A DNA stretch of 64,000 nt from JAUPTX01 sp964652835 (lineage in GTDB: Bacteria; Patescibacteriota; Minisyncoccia; Phycocordibacterales; CSBR16-119), in contig CAZZCB010000001.1 in NCBI GenBank assembly GCA_964652835.1, positions 34,679 through 98,678 of the forward strand, in the 5' to 3' direction. Every line of letters starts with the position of its first letter. The stretch's first letter is position 1. The position numbers and the translations under genes are program-made. Shown piece after piece: positions 7,798 through 16,483 of this stretch. The notes beneath the pieces were generated by a model. The model did not search any database and was not told where the DNA came from. It was given only the letters and a program-made list of their open reading frames with translations.

Positions 7798-9948
7798 TTA
7801 TATTGCACCTCCCCCTGGTGGCGGAGTGGCTGATGGCGGAGTGGCTGGCTTAGGTTTTTCATCCTCTTTTGCTAATTTTTTAGCAAGCTCTGAGAATTTT
7901 TCTGCATCACTCTTAGATGCTTTACCACTTCTTATATCGTTGGCTATTTCTTTATTATCAACTCCCATCATCATGCCCCAGACATCTCTAGACGCCACAG
8001 CATCAGCAACAAGACCGCGTCTTTCTTTCTCTTCATCTTTAATAAAGTCTTCGTCTTTTTTCCTTCTAACCTCCTCTCCTTTTTTATCAATTTCTTTTAA
8101 TTTTTTCTCTCTTTCTTCTGGAATTTCTTTGTTTAACCTTTTTTCAAGCTTATCTCTTTCTTCTGACTCGTCTTTATTTAACACACCCTTTTTTATAAGC
8201 TCGTCTAATCTTTCAGTAACCTCCTTTGTCTCTTCATCAAAACCACGCTTTATTTCGTTCTTCGTATCAAGTAGGGCAAACAATTCATCCTGCCTACGTT
8301 TACCAACAACCTTGTCTCTTTCTCTAAACGAAACAGATGATTGATCTTCTGCCATCTCAAGCTTTTCTTTTCGTTTGTCTTTTTCAAACTTGTCTCGACT
8401 TTCCGTGGATCCTTTTCCGAATGTCATTTTATCACCAGCAAAAGCTGTTGATGCCGGTTTTATAATGTTTTTACCCGCAAAACCAGCAACACCACCAACC
8501 GCACCACCTAGCATTTTTGACTTGTCGGCATTTCTGATATCAAAGCTACTTTTTTTCCAATTATTAAGACGATTTTTTGTACTCTGTAAGCTATATAATT
8601 CTTTTTGCAAAAGTCGTTTTTGTACAGGGTCGTCTGTATTTTTAAGAGCAGTTCTGGCTTCGGCAATACGAGCATTATAATTACCAGCCTTTAGAGCAGA
8701 TGAAGCAAGTCCACCAACAACTTTCCTTCCCGCAAAAGCAGTCGCACCCAACGCACCACCAGCCGCAACACCTGCGACCTTACCCACAATACTCTTAACC
8801 ATACTGCCAAATTCCCCAGCCATACTGTCGGCTGTTTTCTTAGCTATTTGAAGCAAAACTATTATAAAAATAAACGGGATGAAAATCTTCATTAAGTTTG
8901 TAAAAATATCAGCACCCTCAGCTGGAACCGCTGGGCCTGTTCCAAAAATAGAAAGGAATGAAATCATTAAATAAAGGAAGAAGATAAAAATAGGGGCCAT
9001 AAAAGCAAGCTTTAGAACTGTGTCTTTCCAAGTATCGAAACTCATTTGTTTTACGAGTCCTCCGCTTCCAGGTACGGCTAGTGTTATAAAAGCTATCGGA
9101 GAAAAAATCATCGAGAACCAAAGACCGATAACTCGCCCGACAAAAAGTAACGCCACAGACACAAATGTCCACATAAGGAAACCGTTGACGATGACCATCA
9201 AAATAAATACCGCAAAAATAGTACCAGTCTTTTCAATTACGGGTGTAACTGTTCCTGTAAACTGACCTGTCTGAGTACTGTATTGACCAGAGGCGCTACT
9301 AGATCCAGACAAAAATATTGATGAACTGAGTAAATTTTGTGGATTTATTTTATCAACAATACCAAAAGTTATTGATTTATAACCTTCTGCGTCTGCATAG
9401 GATTGATCATTTTCAATAACAATACTGTTGTAAAAAGCTCGGGCTAGAATATTACCTGCATCTATGACAACTTTTGTAAAAAAAAGTGAGAAGTTTAAAA
9501 GAAGAGCGACTATGATCAAAGTTGGAATATATTTTTTAGAACTTGAACCTAAAATATGTCGTATTGCCAAATAAAGCAACGTAAAAATAAACGCCACGTT
9601 TGAGATATCTCGTATTAGCCCCCAACCTTTTATAATGAAATCTGAACGATAAGCATTTGAATCTAGACTGTATCCCAAGAAAAAGTCTAAGATCTTTGCA
9701 GCAACTCCAACCAGCCAAAAAGATGGTTCTAAGATCACATTATAAAAAGCATAAAGTAAACAATTGGCAGAAAAAGGGTTAGACCAATTCGAGCAACCTT
9801 TTTCTACTGCGCTTTCTATATTTGTGTCTAGAACTAAGGAACCCTGATCTGTTGGCGCCCCTTGAGCAAAGGCCAAAGGCGCTGGAGACACAAAGTATCC
9901 AGAGAAAACTACAAATATTGAAGCTGCTAAAATTGCTATTTTTTTCAT
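7798..9948 (-). CDS. VirB6/TrbL-like polytopic membrane protein
   Basis: About 716 residues from the preferred ATG at 9948 (five codons inside the longest frame, giving MKKIAILAASIFVVFSGYFV as signal peptide). About seven hydrophobic helices follow between residues 60 and 385, including GWGLIRDISNVAFIFTLLYL and WFSMIFSPIAFITLA. A Gly/Ala-rich segment and a long highly charged cytoplasmic tail (about 480-716, Lys/Glu/Arg) come next. The polytopic core fits the VirB6/TrbL channel component. The very long charged tail is typical of CPR versions and might contact the acidic coiled-coil proteins nearby. Good match to the class, though no short diagnostic motif exists. Confidence 0.7.
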   Translation of the reverse strand: MKKIAILAASIFVVFSGYFVSPAPLAFAQGAPTDQGSLVLDTNIESAVEKGCSNWSNPFSANCLLYAFYNVILEPSFWLVGVAAKILDFFLGYSLDSNAYRSDFIIKGWGLIRDISNVAFIFTLLYLAIRHILGSSSKKYIPTLIIVALLLNFSLFFTKVVIDAGNILARAFYNSIVIENDQSYADAEGYKSITFGIVDKINPQNLLSSSIFLSGSSSASGQYSTQTGQFTGTVTPVIEKTGTIFAVFILMVIVNGFLMWTFVSVALLFVGRVIGLWFSMIFSPIAFITLAVPGSGGLVKQMSFDTWKDTVLKLAFMAPIFIFFLYLMISFLSIFGTGPAVPAEGADIFTNLMKIFIPFIFIIVLLQIAKKTADSMAGEFGSMVKSIVGKVAGVAAGGALGATAFAGRKVVGGLASSALKAGNYNARIAEARTALKNTDDPVQKRLLQKELYSLQSTKNRLNNWKKSSFDIRNADKSKMLGGAVGGVAGFAGKNIIKPASTAFAGDKMTFGKGSTESRDKFEKDKRKEKLEMAEDQSSVSFRERDKVVGKRRQDELFALLDTKNEIKRGFDEETKEVTERLDELIKKGVLNKDESEERDKLEKRLNKEIPEEREKKLKEIDKKGEEVRRKKDEDFIKDEEKERRGLVADAVASRDVWGMMMGVDNKEIANDIRSGKASKSDAEKFSELAKKLAKEDEKPKPATPPSATPPPGGGAI

Positions 9949-10024
9949 TATAGGCAAGACCAATTCACTATAATGAAATTATAACACTCTTCTTAAAAAG
10001 CGAAGATTTTTATTGTGTAAATCT

Positions 10025-12391
10025 TTAGTATAGAGACTGTAGATTATTTGCGAATATCTCAGTTGTAACGGTTGGCACTGTAAATGTGAAATCATTGAAT
10101 CCTGAAATATTGATTTCAGTGTTATCGTCCCCAAAGTTTATGTTATTTAAGAATCTATCGGCGTTTACAGGTAGGTTGTTTCCAATAATGGTGTTTTCAT
10201 ATATGGATTGGAATGGATACTGAATTCTTTCATTTAATGCTGTATACCCCGTCGAAACCTCACTTAAACAATCATTTATGTATCCATTGACTGCAAATAT
10301 TTGAGAGGCGTAGTTTGAAACATTTGAGGTTACTTGATCTAACTGACCTTGACTAACTATGGCGTTTTGATTATAGATATTATCTAAAAGAGACTCTATG
10401 ACCTGCATTTCAGGACTATTTGGATCTCCTTGTTGTTCTGGGGTAAGAGATTCATATTGAGAGAAAATGGCTTGTATTTGAGGTATAACAGGTATTAGGT
10501 TGTTAACTTGATTTTGTAGTATACCTATTTGAGTTTGGTAGCCTTCTATTTGTGAAAAATAGTTCGAGGCAACAGGTCTTATTGTTGGTGGAGCCTGGAG
10601 AGAAGAGTAATTTGCAAGAACCTCATTTCTATATTTAGTAAAAACAAAATTCATAAACAAGCTAAACTGAGTGTAGTCAGGAACAATATATTCAGGAATA
10701 ATAATTCCTGTAAGATCCTCAACAACGGCAGCGTAATAAACCCCGTCTCCACTCGGCGCAACTTCATTAATCATAGATTGTAAATTAATAGACGCAAATT
10801 CGTTCCATCTTGGATTTGGCCCAGGCACGCAATAATCTAGCGCTCTTATGTCTCTTATTAAAGTTGAGATATTTTGTATAGCAGAGTTAGCTTGTATCAG
10901 ATAAGATTGTTGTATTTCAAGTAAACCAGAATCTAGACCTTCTCCGTTTAAAACCTCGGAGACTGGTGGCTGGTTCGCGTTGGCTCCAAAATCTGGGTCG
11001 TTTGATTGCGCCCATAAAGCATTATAATTAGGGTCGTTTGGATTTGAGCTATATTGACCGTCCGGTCTTTGAAAGGCCCTCAACCCTTGCTCAAACAACT
11101 GAGCCGCTAGTGTATCTAGTATTAGACCTAGGTTTTCATTAAATTCATCAGCAAGTTCAAGCCCCCTTAGAGGTGAACCCAGAGCCTGGCTAGTTTGTTC
11201 GGCAATAAATCTACCCGGGGTTACCGTCTCCCATTTTGCACAATTACTTCTGTTGACGAAATAGTTATACATTTCTCTTTGAGCGTAGTCTCCCTCTACG
11301 TCCGAAAGTTCTGCTTGAACAGCCTCAGGAAGAAGCTCGATAACATCAGAAACGGTTCCGTTTGGACCCATTAAAGAGTAGCCCCCCATATGCATAGGGT
11401 CATTTCTGTCGAAATACACATCAGCAGGATCTCCTGTGTTTGTAAGCCTGCAAACTCTCTGGTTTAAAAGTCCACCAGCTTCATTTAACTCCTGCTGGAA
11501 ATTTTCAACAATATTAATATCACTACCCGCTATTTGTCGAGAGAGATGGTTGTTTGCCATTATGTAGTTACCGAAAATATTATTGTTTGGTTGAGCAAAG
11601 GCTGTATATCCAGCCCACCCTCCAACACTAAATCTGGCTTGGAAGTTTTCATATGAGGCATATTGATTATTACTTTGAAGAACCTGGTTTAAAGAAAACC
11701 GCATATTGTCTTGAAGCCTGTTTTGAACAGTAAGCAATATTGTTTCAGATAGTATTCTTCCAAAAGGGTAGTCTTCTGGATTCATTGAAAACCAACCAGT
11801 AAAACTTACTATCTCGTCTTTTGCAATTTCTTCAAAAAAATTAGCCCTATCTTCTGGATAAAATGGATTTCCTTCAAACCCGCTGTTAATCCATTCAACG
11901 GTCATGAAGGTTATCTTATCAATAATCTTTAGAACAATAAACCGCGCGATAAGATCTAGACATTCCTCTTTAAAACTTTGTAGTGTTGTTTCAGTGTTAA
12001 CTTTTCCCACCTCTGCCTGAACAGACGCCTTTACCGTCTCATCCACCACAGGAACTTTAGGTCCTGGGGTCACCCCCGAAGCTGCATCTGTTATATCTGT
12101 CCCAATAACAGCCTCACTTAATTCACCAACCCCGTCAACGACGGCGGCCTCACCTTTCTCAGACAATGCGGCAGCGGCTTTCGCCGCTTTTCTTTCTGCA
12201 AAAAATTTAGTACTGCAAGTCAAGGCAACCCCCGCAATACCTTGGATATTTAATCCCCCACTAGCATTTCCCCCACCACCAAAAAGCTGTGCTTCTGCCT
12301 TTGGTGTATGTGCGGAAAAAATTGAAACTAATAAAATAGTTACAACAAGGAAAGAGGATATTGTTTTTTTAAAAAAAGAAAAACTTTTCAT
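10025..12391 (-). CDS. Large secreted protein of the secretion cluster
   Basis: A 788-residue exported protein with a signal peptide (about 1-34, cleavage near PKAEAQ). A small Gly-rich stretch and a hydrophobic segment near 55 follow. The rest is Asn/Gln-rich and helical with few cysteines. No enzymatic motif is recognised. It lies between the VirB6-like gene and the calcium-motif protein on the same strand. CPR VirB6/VirB4 clusters commonly carry a large exported protein here, so an extracytoplasmic structural role is inferred. Confidence 0.6.
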   Translation of the reverse strand: MKSFSFFKKTISSFLVVTILLVSIFSAHTPKAEAQLFGGGGNASGGLNIQGIAGVALTCSTKFFAERKAAKAAAALSEKGEAAVVDGVGELSEAVIGTDITDAASGVTPGPKVPVVDETVKASVQAEVGKVNTETTLQSFKEECLDLIARFIVLKIIDKITFMTVEWINSGFEGNPFYPEDRANFFEEIAKDEIVSFTGWFSMNPEDYPFGRILSETILLTVQNRLQDNMRFSLNQVLQSNNQYASYENFQARFSVGGWAGYTAFAQPNNNIFGNYIMANNHLSRQIAGSDINIVENFQQELNEAGGLLNQRVCRLTNTGDPADVYFDRNDPMHMGGYSLMGPNGTVSDVIELLPEAVQAELSDVEGDYAQREMYNYFVNRSNCAKWETVTPGRFIAEQTSQALGSPLRGLELADEFNENLGLILDTLAAQLFEQGLRAFQRPDGQYSSNPNDPNYNALWAQSNDPDFGANANQPPVSEVLNGEGLDSGLLEIQQSYLIQANSAIQNISTLIRDIRALDYCVPGPNPRWNEFASINLQSMINEVAPSGDGVYYAAVVEDLTGIIIPEYIVPDYTQFSLFMNFVFTKYRNEVLANYSSLQAPPTIRPVASNYFSQIEGYQTQIGILQNQVNNLIPVIPQIQAIFSQYESLTPEQQGDPNSPEMQVIESLLDNIYNQNAIVSQGQLDQVTSNVSNYASQIFAVNGYINDCLSEVSTGYTALNERIQYPFQSIYENTIIGNNLPVNADRFLNNINFGDDNTEINISGFNDFTFTVPTVTTEIFANNLQSLY

Positions 12392-12398
12392 ACTCTTA

Positions 12399-13289
12399 TT
12401 ATATTACACCATTTGTAGAAAAATACTTTTTAAATGCATTAATATCGTTAAGCAACTTTTCTGAATACTCGTCATACTTACTAAAATAAGTTGCGACTTT
12501 TAACGGATCCTCTTCTAGAAAGAAGACGCTTTTCATTATTTCAGACATTTTATCTAGGTTGTTTATATATGACAAATGTAAACCAACGTTTGAGTTTGGA
12601 ACTTTAGTACCTAATAAACCTTTAATTAGTCCTTCCGAAAAACTTAAATATTTTCCTAGCTCATCTAGTCCATACTTATCTTCTGGGTTTTCCAAAATAT
12701 ACGCAAGTAATGTTAATTCACTTGTTTCTAATTTACCAAGCCTTGCATAAATATCTGAAACATCTTTTTTATATTGATCAACGGAAGTATTACCTATCTT
12801 AAGGTCAGACATTGTATATTTGTCTTTCAAGCTAAAATTTTCAATCGACTGACCTATTCCTTGAGAAAATTGATCTACCGTATCTTGGTTAAATGAACCA
12901 TTTTGATTTAAAACAGAGGCGGTCGTAAAAAACTGCTTAGCAAAAACTTCTGTTTCGTTGTTGGGGTTAGATTTATATGTCTCATCAAAATCCACCTCTT
13001 TTCTTTTGTTTTCAACATATTTTTTATCATCTAGACCATCACCGTCTGTGTCTTTCAGACTTGGGTTTGTTCCCCATAAAGCCTCTTCCCAGTCATATAG
13101 TCCATCTTCGTCTGTATCTAAAGAAAAGAAATCTTCACTTTCGGCTACCGATGCAAATGCTTCGCTCGAAGAATTTTGCCAGACTGTTTTTTTATTTAAA
13201 ATTTTACCAAAAATAAAAATAAGTAACGCCAACAAAACAGCAGTACCGATTATTTTTACAAATTGTTTGCTTGGTAAGTATTTTTGCAT
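12399..13289 (-). CDS. Membrane-anchored protein with TSP3-like calcium motif
   Basis: A 296-residue protein with an N-terminal membrane anchor (about 10-27) and an extracytoplasmic domain. Two tandem acidic loops, LDTDEDGLYDWEEALWGTNP and DTDGDGLDD, match thrombospondin type 3/dockerin-like calcium-binding repeats. The C-terminal 200 residues are helical without a known motif. It ends 8 bases upstream of the large secreted protein gene. Calcium binding is inferred from the DxDxDG spacing. Confidence 0.65.
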   Translation of the reverse strand: MQKYLPSKQFVKIIGTAVLLALLIFIFGKILNKKTVWQNSSSEAFASVAESEDFFSLDTDEDGLYDWEEALWGTNPSLKDTDGDGLDDKKYVENKRKEVDFDETYKSNPNNETEVFAKQFFTTASVLNQNGSFNQDTVDQFSQGIGQSIENFSLKDKYTMSDLKIGNTSVDQYKKDVSDIYARLGKLETSELTLLAYILENPEDKYGLDELGKYLSFSEGLIKGLLGTKVPNSNVGLHLSYINNLDKMSEIMKSVFFLEEDPLKVATYFSKYDEYSEKLLNDINAFKKYFSTNGVI

Positions 13290-13296
13290 AGTTTAT

Positions 13297-13677
13297 TTAT
13301 ATTGGTAGCGGTAGAGATGTTCCCCACATAACAGCCCTAAGAACTGGGATAGGGCTAACTATCGGAGGTACGACAACTGTACAGTCGGGTAATGGTACAG
13401 GAAGATAAAGTCCCAAAATCCAAGAGCCTGGGGCAATTAGCCCGAACTGAGTAAGTGGTGATAAGGTTTGTTGAAACGGACCCACTATTGGAGGAGTCAA
13501 TATTGTTGGTGTAGTGATAAAAGGATCTTCAGGAGCAAAATCAACGTCTGGGCAAACTGCGCCCGGAACCGGCGCCGTCACAACCTGTCCACCAAAAGGC
13601 ATGAGTGCTTGCGCAAGCGTGATATTTACAGACAACCCAAAAAGAATTATAAAAACAAAAAATATGATTTTTTTCAT
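13297..13677 (-). CDS. Small secreted Pro/Val-rich protein
   Basis: A 126-residue protein from the ATG at 13677, where a clear signal peptide begins (MKKIIFFVFIILFGLSVNIT). The mature part is Pro/Val/Thr-rich (GGQVVTAPVPGAVCPDVDF) with two cysteines. A TATAAT box lies at 13684-13689, only 6 bases before this ATG, so the mRNA is probably leaderless and upstream start codons are unlikely. It heads the run of secreted genes leading into the VirB6-like gene. Function unknown. Confidence 0.65.
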   Translation of the reverse strand: MKKIIFFVFIILFGLSVNITLAQALMPFGGQVVTAPVPGAVCPDVDFAPEDPFITTPTILTPPIVGPFQQTLSPLTQFGLIAPGSWILGLYLPVPLPDCTVVVPPIVSPIPVLRAVMWGTSLPLPI

Positions 13678-13683
13678 ATTTCT

Positions 13684-13689
13684 ATTATA
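13684..13689 (-). promoter_or_regulatory. -10 box giving a leaderless start
   Basis: Reads TATAAT on the minus strand, 6 bases before the ATG at 13677. Initiation would fall at or next to the A of ATG. The -35 region is poor. Confidence 0.5.
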
Positions 13690-13718
13690 TACCAAAACCA
13701 AAAGCTTTCGTGTGGATA

Positions 13719-14492
13719 CTAAATAGATTTTAAAAGCAAAAGCCAGTCCGAAAGACTCAGTTTTTCAGCTCTTATGTTTTGATCAAGGCCTAGCTCTTTA
13801 AATTTCTCTTCTAAAAGCTCTCTTTTGACACCTAGACCGCTAAGATTTTTTATTAAAGTCTTTCTTTTTTGAGAAAATCCTCCTTTTATGAGTCTGAAAA
13901 ATTCATCTTTTTCTTTATCTTTTAGGGTATTTTTAATATTTTCTATCAAAAGTATGGCCGAGTCTACTTTTGGCTCTGGAGAAAAATACCGAGCTGGGAT
14001 TTTACTCACGAATTTTGGCTCGCCAAAAACCCGAACGCTCATCGACAAAATACTTTCTTTGCCGTCACGTGCCACCACTCTTTCCGCCACTTCTTTTTGA
14101 ACAATCAGCGCCATAACGGCCGGCTGATACTTTGACTCTAAGAATTTTTCTAAAATAGCACCTGTTATATAGAAAGGAATATTTGCAACTATTTTATATT
14201 TTTTAGGAAGCTTTGAAAGATCGAAAGTTAAAATATCATCTTTTAAAAGAATAAGTTTTTTACTTTTTATTTCTTCTTTAAATTTCTCTTCAAGCACCGG
14301 GATAAGCTCTTCATCTTTTTCAATAGCAATAACCTTCCCTGCGGACTCTAAAACTTTTTCTGTTAGAGCTCCTTTTCCTGGGCCGATTTCAACCACGGTA
14401 TCTTCCCCACTAATTTTTGCAGCCAAAATAATATCTCGTAGAGCTTTTCCAGATTTTAAGAAATTTTGTCCAAGGTGTTTTTTAGCTTTCAT
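13719..14492 (-). CDS. rsmA: 16S rRNA dimethyladenosine transferase
   Basis: A 257-residue SAM-dependent enzyme that dimethylates two adjacent adenosines in the 3' terminal helix of 16S rRNA during 30S maturation. Visible signatures are KKHLGQNFLKSGKALRDII, the SAM loop VVEIGPGKGALTEKVLE, and the catalytic NIPF (NLPY-type) motif in VANIPFYITGAILEKFL. The C-terminal helical domain (FRLIKGGFSQKRKTLIKNLS) is present and length is normal. An AGGGG Shine-Dalgarno-like sequence lies directly before ATG. It starts 3 bases after the helicase stop, so the two are probably cotranscribed. Confidence 0.95.
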   Translation of the reverse strand: MKAKKHLGQNFLKSGKALRDIILAAKISGEDTVVEIGPGKGALTEKVLESAGKVIAIEKDEELIPVLEEKFKEEIKSKKLILLKDDILTFDLSKLPKKYKIVANIPFYITGAILEKFLESKYQPAVMALIVQKEVAERVVARDGKESILSMSVRVFGEPKFVSKIPARYFSPEPKVDSAILLIENIKNTLKDKEKDEFFRLIKGGFSQKRKTLIKNLSGLGVKRELLEEKFKELGLDQNIRAEKLSLSDWLLLLKSI

Positions 14493-14495
14493 CCC

Positions 14496-16421
14496 CTAAA
14501 TATACACTATATTATTCCCAAAGCCACTACTGTCTCTTTCTTCTCTATGAACAAATTCTTCTGGAATATCTTCTAAAAATTCTGAAGGGTTTCTAACTTC
14601 TGTATTTCCAAAAACCATCCTGATAGTTGCGTAACTTAAAAACAATTTCTTTTTAGACCGAGTCACAGCAACGTAGAAAAGTCTTCTCTCTTCTTCTTCG
14701 TTATAATCTCTGTTCATAGACTTTTTTCCATGAGGAAACAAATCATCTTCAAGTCCGACAATAAAAACATATTCGAACTCCAGACCTTTCGATGCGTGAA
14801 CAGTCATCAGCTTTACTCCGTTTTTAGGTTTCTTTTTTACTGTTTCACTCAAAGTGTCTTGATCAGATGCGAGAGCCGCTTCTTCTAAAAGAAGCTCGAT
14901 GCCGTCCATTTTTTCTAGCTCGTCGTATTTGGTCGCAAAAGTAATAAGTTCTTTTACGTTTTCAAGTCTTTCTAAATCATCTTCGAGTCCTGACTTTAAA
15001 AGATCGGCTTCTATGCCAGACTCTTTTATAACGTAAGCAATAGTTTCTGACGGTAAATGAGTTTCCGCAAAATTCCTGATTTTTTCCAAAGACTCATAGA
15101 AAGACTTTATTTTAAGCCTTGTTTTTAAAGGCAAAACAGACTCCTGCCCAGCGAAGAATTTATCTAAAGTAGTTTTTCCTAAACCTCTTTTTGGTTCGTT
15201 TATAATTCTTCTAATATCAGAAAGTGAATCTGGGTTTAAACTTCCACGAAGATAAGAAAGAACGTCTTTGATTTCTTTTCTATCAAAAAAGCGAACACCT
15301 AAAACTTGGTAAGGCAGTGAGTACTTAAGCATGTATTCTTCAAAAAGTCGGGACTGGAAATTTGCTCTATAAAGCACAGCGATGTCGTTTGGATTCACAC
15401 CCTTGTCCATAAGCTCTGTTACTTTATCCGCCACGAACTCTGCTTCATATTTGTCGTTATAACTTTCAAAAACCGAAATCAGTTCCCCGTCTTCGTTTTC
15501 TGTAAATAAGTTTTTATCTTTTCTTTGTTTGTTTTTTCTGATTATGTGATTTGCAGCCCCAATAATATTTTTTGTTGACCGGTAATTTTGCTCAAGTAAA
15601 ACTACTTTCGCACCTGGATAATCTTCTTCGAAATTTAAAATGTTAGTTATATCTGCTCCACGCCAGCTATAAATATTTTGGTCTGAGTCTCCGACCACGC
15701 AAATATTTCCATATTTTTTCGCCAAAAGTTTTGTCAGTAAATACTGAACTGTGTTTGTGTCCTGATACTCGTCGACGTGAATAAATTTCCACCTTTCTTG
15801 ATACATATCCAAAACATCTTTGTGATCTTGAAAAAGCAAAACTGTTTTTAAAAGAAGGTCATCAAAATCCATTCCTTTTTCTTTTATTTTTTTCTCTTCA
15901 TACTTTTGCCAAACGCGAGCTATCACTTGTGCGTTATAGGACTGAGCATTTTTACCGAACTCTTCGAGACTTACGAAATTATTTTTCTGGGAAGAGATCA
16001 CACTTTTAAACATCCGGATAGGACTTTGCTTTGGGTCGATATTTAAATCTTTTAAAACGTCTTTTATGATAGAGTTTGTATCTGCGTCGTCGAGTATTAC
16101 AAAGTGTCTATTAAATCCTATTTTCTCAGCATTTTCTCGTAGAATTTTTACCGCAAGTGAGTGAAAAGTGGCAATCATCGGACGAGAAGTCGTGCCCAAA
16201 AGCATGTGCCCGACGCGTTCGACCATCTCTTTTGCCGCTTTATTTGTAAAAGTAACAGCTAATATATTTTCAGGCGCCACACCTTCATGTATAAGGTGGA
16301 TAATACGGTGAGTTACTGTTTTCGTTTTACCAGCTCCAGCTCCAGCCACTATCAAAAGCGCTCCGTGCGTGTGCAGAACCGCTTCTTTTTGTCTTTCATT
16401 TAAACCAGATAAATAATCCAT
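14496..16421 (-). CDS. uvrD: UvrD/PcrA-type ATP-dependent DNA helicase
   Basis: About 641 residues from the ATG at 16421 (MDYLSGLNERQKEAVLHT), a superfamily 1 3'-5' helicase for repair and replication-fork upkeep. Motif I is VAGAGAGKTKTVTHRI. Motif II is VDEYQDTN, followed by GDSDQNIYSWRGAD (motif III). VLLEQNYRST and LMTVHASKGLEFEYVFIVGL are later motifs. It is shorter than E. coli UvrD (720) and stops shortly after the conserved core. A TGTTATAGT extended -10 lies 7 bases before ATG, suggesting a leaderless mRNA. Confidence 0.93.
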   Translation of the reverse strand: MDYLSGLNERQKEAVLHTHGALLIVAGAGAGKTKTVTHRIIHLIHEGVAPENILAVTFTNKAAKEMVERVGHMLLGTTSRPMIATFHSLAVKILRENAEKIGFNRHFVILDDADTNSIIKDVLKDLNIDPKQSPIRMFKSVISSQKNNFVSLEEFGKNAQSYNAQVIARVWQKYEEKKIKEKGMDFDDLLLKTVLLFQDHKDVLDMYQERWKFIHVDEYQDTNTVQYLLTKLLAKKYGNICVVGDSDQNIYSWRGADITNILNFEEDYPGAKVVLLEQNYRSTKNIIGAANHIIRKNKQRKDKNLFTENEDGELISVFESYNDKYEAEFVADKVTELMDKGVNPNDIAVLYRANFQSRLFEEYMLKYSLPYQVLGVRFFDRKEIKDVLSYLRGSLNPDSLSDIRRIINEPKRGLGKTTLDKFFAGQESVLPLKTRLKIKSFYESLEKIRNFAETHLPSETIAYVIKESGIEADLLKSGLEDDLERLENVKELITFATKYDELEKMDGIELLLEEAALASDQDTLSETVKKKPKNGVKLMTVHASKGLEFEYVFIVGLEDDLFPHGKKSMNRDYNEEEERRLFYVAVTRSKKKLFLSYATIRMVFGNTEVRNPSEFLEDIPEEFVHREERDSSGFGNNIVYI

Positions 16422-16443
16422 GAAAGATACTATAACATAAATC

Positions 16444-16467
16444 AAAAAGCCCCCGATTGGGGACTTT
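16444..16467 (-). terminator. Intrinsic terminator after the giant gene
   Basis: The minus-strand hairpin AAAGTCCCC / GGGGGCTTTTT lies 17 bases after the stop of the giant protein gene and just upstream of the uvrD promoter, separating the two transcription units. Confidence 0.75.
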
Positions 16468-16483
16468 CTGTGTATTATTTTAC

